Source: JAAYKS01 sp964479435 (lineage in GTDB: Bacteria > Bacillota > Clostridia > Saccharofermentanales > UBA5734). Taken from it: a stretch of 20,852 bases of DNA. Location: contig CAYZME010000035.1 in NCBI GenBank assembly GCA_964479435.1, forward strand, positions 1 to 20,852. Direction: 5' to 3'. Position 1 is the stretch's first letter; every line of letters begins with the position of its first letter. A model generated the notes under the pieces. That model had not been told where the DNA came from, searched no databases, and worked only from the letters and a program-made list of their open reading frames with translations. A program made the position numbers and the translations under genes. Positions 7,237 through 14,609 of the stretch are shown here, in pieces.

Positions 7237-8814
7237 TTATACATGACGCTCCCCCGCAACGGAATGCCGGGCGCCGGGGATTGTCCGGATCTGATACGCG
7301 GCGCCCCCCGCTCTCCCCGAGTCGTTGGGAGCCGGCCGCACGCCGGTGATTTCGATCCCCAGCGGCAGCAACCGCGAGATCGCCTCGACCCGCTGCGCGT
7401 CGATCACTTCGCCCGGCCATACCAACGGCAGCCCCGGCGGGTATGGGACCAGCGCTTCGGCCGCGATCCGGCCTCGAGCAGTGTCCACAGCGGTCCATTC
7501 GCCGTCCTGCCGATGGAGCAACCGCTCGCGGGGATGGCTGCCCCGCTCAGGCGGGTCCGCCCAGGCCACAGCCAGACTGGTGTCGAGCGCGGTGCCCATT
7601 TCGGCGTTCAGCCGCGGCCCGGAACGATCGTCTGCGACCCCCGCCCGCAGTGCTTCTAGCAAACGCGCAAACGGTTCCGCACCGGCATCCAGCGCCGGAA
7701 TGCATACCAGGCGGCGCCAATCCGCCATCTCGACGTCGACCTTGCGCGCGGACAAGGCGTCGCGCCACACCGTCGCCGGAAAACCGGTCCCCGCGACGTC
7801 GACAACCAGGCGCAAGGGGTCGCGCGTCCAGCCCGCGCCGGCCCGCACCCGCGGCGGTGCGGCCCGCATGCCCACCGGCAGGTTGCCGGCAAAATCCTCC
7901 ACCCGCCGCGCCAGCGCGCGGATATGGCGCGCGCCCTCCCGCTCCATCCAGTCGCGGGCGGCATCGATCGAGGCCGCGATCAGAAAAGACGGGCTGGATG
8001 TCTGATACAGCGCGATGGCGTTTTGTACGGCGCGCGGGTCGACCCGGCCCGCCCGCACCGCCCCGTGCGACAGGTGCAGCAAGGCGGCCTGCGTGAGCGC
8101 CGGCAAGGTTTTATGCGCGCTTTGCACACACACATCCGCCCCCGCGTCCATGGCGGCGACAGGCAGAAGCTCGGGGGCAAAACGGAAGTGCGCGCCGTGG
8201 GCTTCGTCGACAAGCAGCAACGCGCCCCGGCGGTGGACCACCTCGGCAATCGCCGCCAGATCGGCACAGGTGCCATAATAATCCGGGCTGGTCACCAGGA
8301 CCGCCGTGATCTCGGGGCAGGCCTCCAGCGCGGCACGCACGTCCCGCGCCGCGGGTTGGGCAAACGGCGCGAACGCCGCGCGGTCGGGCGACGGGCGCGG
8401 CAAAGGCAAAAATTGATACGGGATCCCGGTCAAAGCCAGCGCGTGCACGATCGAGCGATGGACCGGGCGCGTCAGCAACAGCGGCCCCCTGCCGGCGGCG
8501 GCCGTGATCATCGCCAGCAGGCCGCTGGTCGAACCGGTCGTCAGAAAGAAGGTGCGCGCGGCGCCAAACGCCGCCGCCGCGCGTTCCATCGCGGCGCGCG
8601 CGGGCCCGGTCGGCAGGTGCAGGTCGTCGGTAACCGGCAGTTCCGTGGTGTCGATCCGCCCGGCCGCCGCCAGGACATCGGCGGCAAAAGCCCGGCCGCC
8701 GGCATGGCCCGGCATATGAAACGAGACCCGTTCCTCCCTGGCCCGCGCCAACAGCGCGTCCAGCAGGGGGGTGGCGGGTCCCGGAGTTCGCGTGGTCTGG
8801 TCCAATGTCGTCAA
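7237..8814 (-). CDS. Orn/Lys/Arg decarboxylase family (YaaO-like), PLP enzyme
   Basis: A 525-residue fold-type-I PLP enzyme with the Orn/Lys/Arg decarboxylase major domain and C-terminal domain. It presumably makes a polyamine precursor (cadaverine, putrescine or agmatine); the substrate cannot be read from sequence. Visible: FHMPGHAGG (about 32-40), DTTELPVTDDLHLP, the HRSIVHAL loop, VTSPDYYGTCADL, LLVDEAHGAHF, and the PLP lysine in QSAHKTLPALTQ. The C-terminal domain begins near VPYPPGLPLVWPGE. It is somewhat longer than B. subtilis YaaO. The start is TTG 8814, overlapping the preceding stop as TTGA with no good ribosome binding site, so reinitiation is likely and the exact start is uncertain. 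The neighbouring tmk fits the yaaO-tmk order. Confidence 0.93.
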   Translation of the reverse strand: MTTLDQTTRTPGPATPLLDALLARAREERVSFHMPGHAGGRAFAADVLAAAGRIDTTELPVTDDLHLPTGPARAAMERAAAAFGAARTFFLTTGSTSGLLAMITAAAGRGPLLLTRPVHRSIVHALALTGIPYQFLPLPRPSPDRAAFAPFAQPAARDVRAALEACPEITAVLVTSPDYYGTCADLAAIAEVVHRRGALLLVDEAHGAHFRFAPELLPVAAMDAGADVCVQSAHKTLPALTQAALLHLSHGAVRAGRVDPRAVQNAIALYQTSSPSFLIAASIDAARDWMEREGARHIRALARRVEDFAGNLPVGMRAAPPRVRAGAGWTRDPLRLVVDVAGTGFPATVWRDALSARKVDVEMADWRRLVCIPALDAGAEPFARLLEALRAGVADDRSGPRLNAEMGTALDTSLAVAWADPPERGSHPRERLLHRQDGEWTAVDTARGRIAAEALVPYPPGLPLVWPGEVIDAQRVEAISRLLPLGIEITGVRPAPNDSGRAGGAAYQIRTIPGARHSVAGERHV

Positions 8815-9524
8815 TCCAGGGTCAGCGTGTGAATGCCGGCAATCTCCAACCAGATCTCTTTTTCGATCCGCTCGTTGTCGCGCCGGATGTCGTCATAGGT
8901 CTCTTCCGCCTGGATGCGGCTGGGGTCCCAGACGCGCTCGCGGGTCGGCCGCGTGCGTTGTTGCGGGCGCGCTCCCTGTTGCGGGCGGCCGCCGGATGCC
9001 GCGCGCGTGCCGGACGGTGCCGGCCGCGCGGGGTTGGGATTTTTCCCCTGCGGCGCGTCTTTACGCGTCTGGTTTGGGGCGGACGCGGGCGTCGTACGCC
9101 CGCCGCTCACCCGCTTGCCGCCGCTGGGCGCGTTGCCGCGGTCGCGGGGCGGACGATTCTGCCCGCCCGGGGCCGATTGCGCGCCCGCGGGGGCGCGTTC
9201 ACCACCGGTCGGCGAAGCCGGAACGCGCGGATTGGTTGTCTGTCCGCGCGCGGAGGGCGGGCGTGAGTTGCCGCGGCGCCGGCCGGCGCCGTCTGGTTGC
9301 TGCTGGTTTGGCTGCCGGGCGGGCGGGCGGGAACGGCCCGCTCCGGAAGCTGTGCGGCCCGCGTTTTGCGCTTGCGGGTCGGGGGTCCCAGCGGGGGTCG
9401 CGGGACCGAATTGACGATAGGTTTTGCGCCGGCCGGCCGGTGGCGCATCGGACGCGCCGCCGGAGCGGCGGTTTTGCGGCCCGGGTGGGCGGGGATTTCG
9501 GTCGGAATGAGAAGAATCGCTCAT
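8811..9524 (-). CDS. Disordered polybasic hypothetical protein with a short ordered C-terminus
   Basis: A 237-residue protein I cannot assign to a named family. The first 195 or so residues are low-complexity, rich in Pro, Gly, Arg, Ala, Asn and Gln, with runs such as NRPPRDRGNAPSGG and GGRPQQGARPQQRTRP. They lack predicted membrane segments or a signal peptide. The last 35 residues (EETYDDIRRDNERIEKEIW, then LEIAGIHTLTLD) look helical, charged and conserved in style, and may be the functional core. Expression is plausible: AGGAGG lies 8 bases before ATG 9524, the gene starts 1 base after the FolK-BirA stop, and its stop overlaps the decarboxylase start. Nucleic-acid binding or a tethered interaction motif are guesses only. 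Confidence 0.75.
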   Translation of the reverse strand: MSDSSHSDRNPRPPGPQNRRSGGASDAPPAGRRKTYRQFGPATPAGTPDPQAQNAGRTASGAGRSRPPARQPNQQQPDGAGRRRGNSRPPSARGQTTNPRVPASPTGGERAPAGAQSAPGGQNRPPRDRGNAPSGGKRVSGGRTTPASAPNQTRKDAPQGKNPNPARPAPSGTRAASGGRPQQGARPQQRTRPTRERVWDPSRIQAEETYDDIRRDNERIEKEIWLEIAGIHTLTLD

Positions 9525-9525
9525 G

Positions 9526-10758
9526 TTATATGCCTCCTGCCGGCCGCAGCGTCACTTCGCCGCTGGCCAGCTCGATCAATCCCCGCGCGGTTTCCAGCTC
9601 AAGCGCTCCGTCCGCGGAGAATCCTCTGACAATACCACTCCATGATTGGGTCAAACGGCCGTCGCCCCCCCGCCTGGTCACGGTGATTGTTTTGCCTGGC
9701 AAGGTCGACCAGTCGTGGTAGCGGGCGAGCATCCGATCTGTTTCTGTGACCATCATTGTAACCGCTTTCCGCAGTTCGGACAACAAAGCGGCGGCGACCT
9801 CCAGGCGTTCAATGGCCGCCAACCGCGGGTTTTCCAGCGCCACGGAAGTGGCCGTATCCGCCCACTGCGCGGCAAAATCGGCCGCCGTCTGGCGCAGGTT
9901 CAACCCGATGCCCACCACAATATGGGTGAGGCACGAACCGCTGGACACCGCTTCACAGAGGATGCCGCATATTTTGCGCCCGTTGCACAAAACGTCATTC
10001 GGCCACTTGAGTTCCGCCTGGATGCCGCGATCGCGCAAAACGCGCGCGACCGCCAGTCCGGTCGCCAGCGGCAGCAATCCGGCACGCGCGGCAACGGCCG
10101 GCTCCGGGCGCAACAAAACCGACATCCACAACCCGGCCCCGGCCGCCGACTGCCACGTGCGGCCCCAGCGCCCCCGCCCGGCTGTCTGCTCCTCCGCCAG
10201 GACCACCGACCACGCCGGCAACCCCGCCGCCGCCAGTTGTTTGGCGTCGTCGTTGGTCGATCCGGTCCGCGTGCGGTGAACCCAGCGGGGCGTGCGCGCC
10301 ACATGCGGACTCCAGGCCAAGTCATACGGACGGACTTCATCGGTCCATTCGATCCAGCCATCCGTCAATTCGCGCAGTGGAATTTGCACAAACGCGCGCT
10401 CCGCCATCCGCGGATGAGGCAGCGTCAGGCGCTCCTGCGCGATTTGACGCGCGTCGTAGGTCAACAAGTCGATATCGACGGTGCGGGCCCCCCACCGTTC
10501 GTGACGCTCCCGCCCCAGCCGGGTCTCGATCTGCTGGCAGACGGCCAACAGCGCCTCGGGTGACAAGCCGGTTTCGGCGCGGACCACCGCGTTGAGGTAG
10601 TCGGGCTGGCCGGTCACACCCTGCGGCGTGGTTTCGTATAGAGCCGACGCCGCAATCACCCGGATGTGTTCGTGGTCGCCGATCATCCGCAACGCGGCCG
10701 CCAGATTGGCCCGCGGCTCACCGAGGTTGCCGCCCAACGACAGATCGGTCTTTGCCAT
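9526..10758 (-). CDS. Fused FolK (HPPK) and biotin-protein ligase
   Basis: One uninterrupted 410-codon frame encoding two enzymes. Residues 1-145 are 6-hydroxymethyl-7,8-dihydropterin pyrophosphokinase: LSLGGNLGEP (family norm GSNLG), YETTPQGVTGQPDYLNAVV, RERHERWGARTVDIDLL with the Mg ligands Asp95 and Asp97, and LPHPRM. Residues 157-405 are a BirA catalytic and C-terminal domain: RTGSTNDDA, EEQTAGRGRWGRTW (biotinyl-AMP loop), LKWPNDVLCNGRKICGIL with the catalytic-site Lys, VVGIGLNL, and an SH3-like end. There is no HTH domain, so the ligase part is not a classical repressor. The linker is only about 12 residues. ATG 10758 is 2 bases after folB. Two separate products are expected in most bacteria; a fusion is unusual to my knowledge. 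Confidence 0.93.
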   Translation of the reverse strand: MAKTDLSLGGNLGEPRANLAAALRMIGDHEHIRVIAASALYETTPQGVTGQPDYLNAVVRAETGLSPEALLAVCQQIETRLGRERHERWGARTVDIDLLTYDARQIAQERLTLPHPRMAERAFVQIPLRELTDGWIEWTDEVRPYDLAWSPHVARTPRWVHRTRTGSTNDDAKQLAAAGLPAWSVVLAEEQTAGRGRWGRTWQSAAGAGLWMSVLLRPEPAVAARAGLLPLATGLAVARVLRDRGIQAELKWPNDVLCNGRKICGILCEAVSSGSCLTHIVVGIGLNLRQTAADFAAQWADTATSVALENPRLAAIERLEVAAALLSELRKAVTMMVTETDRMLARYHDWSTLPGKTITVTRRGGDGRLTQSWSGIVRGFSADGALELETARGLIELASGEVTLRPAGGI

Positions 10759-10760
10759 CC

Positions 10761-11138
10761 CTACACCTCACGCTCCTGCGAGCGCTCAATGGCCACCGCC
10801 ATATACGCGAAGGTGCCTGCCACCGGCGCCATGGGCTTTTTGACCGTGACCGCCAGCGAACGGACCTGCAGGTACAGGTCCAGGATGTGGCGGGCGATGC
10901 GCTCCGCCAGCCTTTCAATCAGATCGTCGCGCCCGTTTTCCACCAGCGACGCCACCTCCCGGAACACGGCGCCATAGTCCACCGTGTCCGCCAGCGCGTC
11001 GGTTTCGCAGGCCCGGATCCGCCCCAGACGCAACTCCAAGTCGACGACAAATTTCTGCCCTTTTTCTTTTTCAAACGCCAGCACACCGGTATATCCGTGA
11101 AAAACCATGCCCTTCAAGACAATGCGGTCATCTGTCAT
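10761..11138 (-). CDS. folB: Dihydroneopterin aldolase
   Basis: Converts 7,8-dihydroneopterin to 6-hydroxymethyl-7,8-dihydropterin, the substrate of the FolK domain encoded next. It has 125 residues from ATG 11138, normal for the family. Motifs: IVLKGMVFHGYTGVLAFEKE, the glutamate- and tyrosine-containing DTVDYGAVF, LIERLAERIA, and the catalytic-Lys region VTVKKPMAPV. ATG 11138 is preferred over an upstream in-frame TTG (11159) because GGGGAGGGG lies 6 bases before it. It overlaps the folP end by 11 bases and is followed after 2 bases by folK-birA, so the folate genes are one transcriptional and probably translationally coupled unit. Confidence 0.96.
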   Translation of the reverse strand: MTDDRIVLKGMVFHGYTGVLAFEKEKGQKFVVDLELRLGRIRACETDALADTVDYGAVFREVASLVENGRDDLIERLAERIARHILDLYLQVRSLAVTVKKPMAPVAGTFAYMAVAIERSQEREV

Positions 11139-12006
11139 CGCCGGCCCCTCCCCGCACAATCGCGTCGGTCATCCGCGCGACCTGTGCCATCTCCGCCACA
11201 TCGTGCACGCGCACAAAGTCCGCGCCGTTGGCGATGCCGACCGCGATCGCGGCCGCCGTCCCCATCAGGCGCTCGGACACCGGCAGTTCCAGTGTCGCGC
11301 CGATGAAGGATTTGCGCGACGGTCCGATCAGAATCGGCGCGCCCAGGCGCCGCAGTGTTTGCAAATTGCGTAAAATTTCCAGCGATTCGTCGGCGGTCAC
11401 GCCAAAGCCGATGCCCGGGTCGACGACCAACTGGCGGTCTTGAACCCCGGCCGCGCGCGCCAGCGCCATGCTGTCGGACCAGTAGCGCTCAATCCGCTGT
11501 AACAAGCGCGGCTCTCGCGACCACGCGGGGGCCGGGTCGTCGCGCCCGCCCGGCAGCGGCGTCGCGTTGTACATCAGGACCAGGCCGGCCCCGGTCTGGG
11601 CCGCCACCCGCGCCATTTCCGGGTCGGCACGGCCCGCGCGCACGTCGTTGATGATGCTGGCGCCGGCGTGGATCGCCGCGCGCGCGACGGCGGCCTTGGA
11701 CGTATCGACCGACACCGGCACGTCTGTGCGCGCGCAGATGCGGCGAATCACCGGCACGACCCGTTCGATCTCTTCCTCAGCGGCAACCGGCCGATGCCCC
11801 GGCCGGGTCGACTCCCCGCCCACATCGAGAATATCCGCGCCGGCCGCGGCCATCGCCAGCGCGCGCTCCAGCGCGTCGTCGGGATCGGCGAACGATCCGC
11901 CGTCGGAAAAAGAATCGGGCGTCACATTGAGAATGCCCATGATCCATGTGCGCGCGCCCAACACAAACGTGTGGTCGCGGGCCGTAAATTTGCGGGCTGC
12001 GGACAT
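11128..12006 (-). CDS. folP: Dihydropteroate synthase
   Basis: Joins hydroxymethyl-dihydropterin pyrophosphate with p-aminobenzoate; the sulfonamide target. About 292 residues, a TIM barrel. Complete motifs: MGILNVTPDSFSDGG, ILDVGGESTRPG, VSVDTSKAAVARAA, IINDVRAG, VLMYNATPLPGG, VVDPGIGFGVT and GPSRKSFIG. Start: an in-frame ATG at 12024 exists, but CAGGAGG lies just before the ATG at 12006 with about 5 bases of spacing, so 12006 is favoured. The gene follows folE after a short gap and overlaps folB. No folC or folA is visible in the window. Confidence 0.97.
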   Translation of the reverse strand: MSAARKFTARDHTFVLGARTWIMGILNVTPDSFSDGGSFADPDDALERALAMAAAGADILDVGGESTRPGHRPVAAEEEIERVVPVIRRICARTDVPVSVDTSKAAVARAAIHAGASIINDVRAGRADPEMARVAAQTGAGLVLMYNATPLPGGRDDPAPAWSREPRLLQRIERYWSDSMALARAAGVQDRQLVVDPGIGFGVTADESLEILRNLQTLRRLGAPILIGPSRKSFIGATLELPVSERLMGTAAAIAVGIANGADFVRVHDVAEMAQVARMTDAIVRGGAGDDR

Positions 12007-12030
12007 CGTCGCCTCCTGTGACATCGCGCC

Positions 12031-12663
12031 TTAGCGGCGGCGGTTGATCAAAGCCAACGCCTCCGCGCGGGTGCGCGCGTCGCTGCGGCAATTGCCGCGC
12101 AGCGCCGAGGTGACCGTCCGCGAGCCGGGCTTTTTGATCCCGCGCATCGTCATGCACAAGTGCTCGGCTTCGATCACGACCGCCAGACCGTGCGGCTCCA
12201 CGGCGTCCATCAGGATGTCGGCAATCTGCGAGGTCATCCGCTCCTGCAGCTGGGGGCGGCGCGCCAGCAGATCGACGACCCGCGCGATTTTGCTCAGGCC
12301 GAGGATGCGGCCCCCCTTGGGGATATAGACGACATGGGCGTGGCCGAAAAACGGGACCAGATGGTGTTCACACATGGAGTAGAAAGGGATGTCGCCGACC
12401 ATCACCATCTCGTCATGGTCCGCTTCGTGAAAGGTCTTGATCACATCCCGGGGGTCGCGGTGCAGGCCGGCAAAGACTTCGGCATACATCTGTGCCACCC
12501 GCCGCGGCGTTTCCGCCAATCCTTCGCGGGTGGGATCTTCCCCGATTGCGAGGAGAATCTCCCTCACGGCGTTTTCCAGGCGCGGCAAATCCATTTGCCG
12601 GCGTGACTTCCCGTCCGCCGCCGTCTCCGGCGGGGTCCCCCACTTACTTTCTTCTGCTTTCAT
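12031..12663 (-). CDS. folE: GTP cyclohydrolase I
   Basis: First step of tetrahydrofolate synthesis, GTP to 7,8-dihydroneopterin triphosphate; 210 residues. Motifs: DPTREGLAETPRRVAQMY, the zinc ligands in MCEHHLVPFFG and EAEHLCMTMRG, GLSKIARVVDLLARRPQLQ split over the active-site helix, and RTVTSALRG. The first 25 residues are a charged, variable extension. CAGGAGG lies upstream of ATG 12663. It heads the folE-folP-folB-folK(birA) block and lies 36 bases after the AraC-family gene. I found no convincing promoter in that gap, so transcription may enter from upstream. Confidence 0.97.
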   Translation of the reverse strand: MKAEESKWGTPPETAADGKSRRQMDLPRLENAVREILLAIGEDPTREGLAETPRRVAQMYAEVFAGLHRDPRDVIKTFHEADHDEMVMVGDIPFYSMCEHHLVPFFGHAHVVYIPKGGRILGLSKIARVVDLLARRPQLQERMTSQIADILMDAVEPHGLAVVIEAEHLCMTMRGIKKPGSRTVTSALRGNCRSDARTRAEALALINRRR

Positions 12664-12699
12664 CGATCGGAGCCTCCTGTTGCGGCAGAAGCGGCAGCC

Positions 12700-13671
12700 T
12701 CAACGGGTGTCGCTCAACCGGGTTTTGCGGTATTCCATCGGCGTCATGCCGGTGTGCTTACGAAAAGCGGCATTGAAGCGTTGCGGGCTTGAAAAGCCGA
12801 CCATCGCGGCGATGCCGCTGATTTTCATATCGCGTTGCTCCAGTAGTTTGCAGGCGCGCGCGACCCGCACCTGCATGAGAAACGCCATCGGGCTCATCCC
12901 GGTTTCATCGCGAAAGGCGCGGGTGAAATATCCCTGACTCAAAAAAACATAGCCGGCGGCGTCGGCGACCGAGATGTCGCGATCGAAATTCTCGACGATA
13001 TAATCGCGGGCGATGCGCACCAGCTCTCGCGCCTTGCCCGTCCGCTTGCGCAAACCCTCTTCCCATTCCTCGCGCAAGCCGCGCGCCAGTGTCACCAGCA
13101 ATTCGACGGTCAGCAATTGCATCATCAGGTTTTTGGCATAGGCGTCCTTGCGGCTCTCCCGCAAAATCCGCTCGGCGATGGCGGCGATGTCCTGACGGCT
13201 GCGCCCGCGGATGCTGATAAAAGGTTCGGAAGGGTGCGCGTCCCCGTCGCCGTCGACATCGTCGAGCGCGCTCAACAAAAAGCGCTCCAATATGCTCCCC
13301 GACACCTCCCGCACGGGTACCGCCGGGTTGCCGGGGACGAAGTGGTCAAACCGATACTGCCCTTCGCGATCGAAGACAAAGTATAAAACCACCATATCGG
13401 CGGTGCCTTCGAGGACATTGGTCACATGCACGCGCCCGGGCGGGATGACAATGTTGCCGCCGCGCTCGATGACCGTGCGGCGTCCGTCCACTTCAAACTC
13501 GACCCGTCCGCTGCGCAGATAGGTCAGTTCGTGGTATTCATGCTGGCTGCGTTTGCCGTCATCGAGCAGGCCCTGACCGATCGTACGTTCCATCCCCTTG
13601 AAGACCAAAGGAATCGAACCGACCGAGTCCAGGATGCTTTTTTCCACGCCCGGAAGCAGATCTTCTATCAT
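12700..13671 (-). CDS. AraC-family transcriptional regulator with N-terminal cupin-like sensor
   Basis: A 323-residue regulator. Residues 1-130 resemble an AraC cupin ligand-binding domain: HEYHELTYLRSGRVEFEVDG, then RGGNIVIPPGRVHV. Residues 220-320 hold the two HTH motifs: YIVENFDRDISVADAAGYVF with LSQGYFTRAFRDETGMSP, and MKISGIAAMVGFSSPQRFNA followed by FRKHTGMTPMEYRK, a strong AraC/XylS signature. The ligand is unknown. It sits between the kinase-like gene (38-base gap) and folE (36-base gap), all on one strand, so it could be cotranscribed with either. That it regulates the folate genes is conjecture. The ribosome binding site before ATG 13671 is weak (GGTGG). Confidence 0.92.
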   Translation of the reverse strand: MIEDLLPGVEKSILDSVGSIPLVFKGMERTIGQGLLDDGKRSQHEYHELTYLRSGRVEFEVDGRRTVIERGGNIVIPPGRVHVTNVLEGTADMVVLYFVFDREGQYRFDHFVPGNPAVPVREVSGSILERFLLSALDDVDGDGDAHPSEPFISIRGRSRQDIAAIAERILRESRKDAYAKNLMMQLLTVELLVTLARGLREEWEEGLRKRTGKARELVRIARDYIVENFDRDISVADAAGYVFLSQGYFTRAFRDETGMSPMAFLMQVRVARACKLLEQRDMKISGIAAMVGFSSPQRFNAAFRKHTGMTPMEYRKTRLSDTR

Positions 13672-13709
13672 GTGCGCGCCACCATGGGATCATCTTATCA
13701 GATCCGGTC

Positions 13710-14504
13710 TCAGCTGCACAGTTCCGCTGTCATCGCCGCCCGCAGGTCGGCGGCCAACGCGCCCATCGACGCGTAGCGGGACGCGGGATCGGCCATCAGG
13801 CAGCGCCCCACCGCCATGCGGACGTCATCGGGCACCCCTTGCGGCAAGTCGCGCAGATCGGGCAGGCGGCCGGCCGGCGGCACGGTGCCGCCCAGCGCGC
13901 GAAAGAGCGTGACCCCCAGCGAATAAATGTCGCTTTGGATACACGGGCCGCGCCACACGGCGGTTTCCGGCGCCGCATATACGGGCGTCGCCTCACGCAC
14001 GTGTGTGACGTCTCCCGCCGCCGTTTCGCCCGCCACTGCCTGCCCGGCGGTGGGGCGGTCCAGCAGGACGGCGGCGCCAAAATCGATCAGGCAGGGAATC
14101 CCGTCGGCGAGGATGACATGCGGCGGTTTGATATCCAAATGCACCAGCGGCCGCTCCAACGCCTCGTGGAGAAATGCCAACGTGCAAGCCAGCGCGGCGC
14201 CGATGGCGCAAACCACCCGCGCGTCCAGGGCACCGCCGCCCCGCTGGATGCGCGTCTCCAGATCGATCCCGGGGATGTACTCAAACAAGGTCAAACGCCC
14301 CTGCCCCTCCCCGATCTCGCCAAACACCCGCGGCAGACAGGGGTGCGCCAGGGCGCGCAGCTGCGCGACCGCCTGCGGGCAGGCGAGCGCGGCGCTCGGC
14401 CGGGCGGAAACATACCGCCCGCTCGACAGGTCGAGCAGCAGGTACACCCGCCGCCACGCCCGCCGCACTTCATAACGGTTCTCCAAAATCTCACCGGGCT
14501 CCAT
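13710..14504 (-). CDS. Serine/threonine protein kinase-fold protein, probable pseudokinase
   Basis: A 264-residue single kinase-like domain without a transmembrane or PASTA region. Recognisable: NRYEV at the N-terminus, HLDIKPPHVIL (122-132), IDFGAA with DFG at 141-143, ATPVYAAPE (172-180), and SDIYSLGVTLFRALGG. Departures from active kinases: the glycine-rich loop is shortened to RRAWRRVYLL; the beta-3 lysine position reads VSAR (Arg35); I see no helix-C glutamate in AVAQLRALAHP; HRD is HLD; and the Mg-binding Asn of the catalytic loop is His129. This suggests a weak or inactive enzyme, perhaps a nucleotide- or protein-binding scaffold. GGGGAGGGAG precedes ATG 14504. The gene follows the clpX terminator; its own promoter is not obvious. 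Confidence 0.88.
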   Translation of the reverse strand: MEPGEILENRYEVRRAWRRVYLLLDLSSGRYVSARPSAALACPQAVAQLRALAHPCLPRVFGEIGEGQGRLTLFEYIPGIDLETRIQRGGGALDARVVCAIGAALACTLAFLHEALERPLVHLDIKPPHVILADGIPCLIDFGAAVLLDRPTAGQAVAGETAAGDVTHVREATPVYAAPETAVWRGPCIQSDIYSLGVTLFRALGGTVPPAGRLPDLRDLPQGVPDDVRMAVGRCLMADPASRYASMGALAADLRAAMTAELCS

Positions 14505-14540
14505 TCGCTCCCTCCCCGCCGTGCACGTCCCTTGCCATTA

Positions 14541-14574
14541 AAAGACAAAAGGCCGGCCTCGTGGGCCGGCCCTT
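14541..14574 (-). terminator. Rho-independent terminator after clpX
   Basis: On the minus strand AAG-GGCCGGCC, loop CACGA, GGCCGGCC-TTT forms an 11-bp stem (one G-T) followed by TTTTGTCTTTT. It lies about 35 bases past the clpX stop and upstream of the kinase-like gene. The stem core GGCCGGCC is self-complementary. Confidence 0.88.
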
Positions 14575-14609
14575 ATCGACGAAAAGGTCAAAAGCGGAAC
14601 CAAAACGCG

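Noticed and set aside
7236..7241. TATAAT on the minus strand before tmk as a promoter
   Set aside because: The -10 is perfect, but no -35 with acceptable similarity lies 16-18 bases upstream, and it coincides with the decarboxylase stop codons. Left as unproven.
7924..9721. Long + strand frames opposite the decarboxylase and the disordered protein
   Set aside because: Arg/Pro/Gly-rich shadow translations without motifs. The minus-strand genes have matching ribosome binding sites and overlaps.
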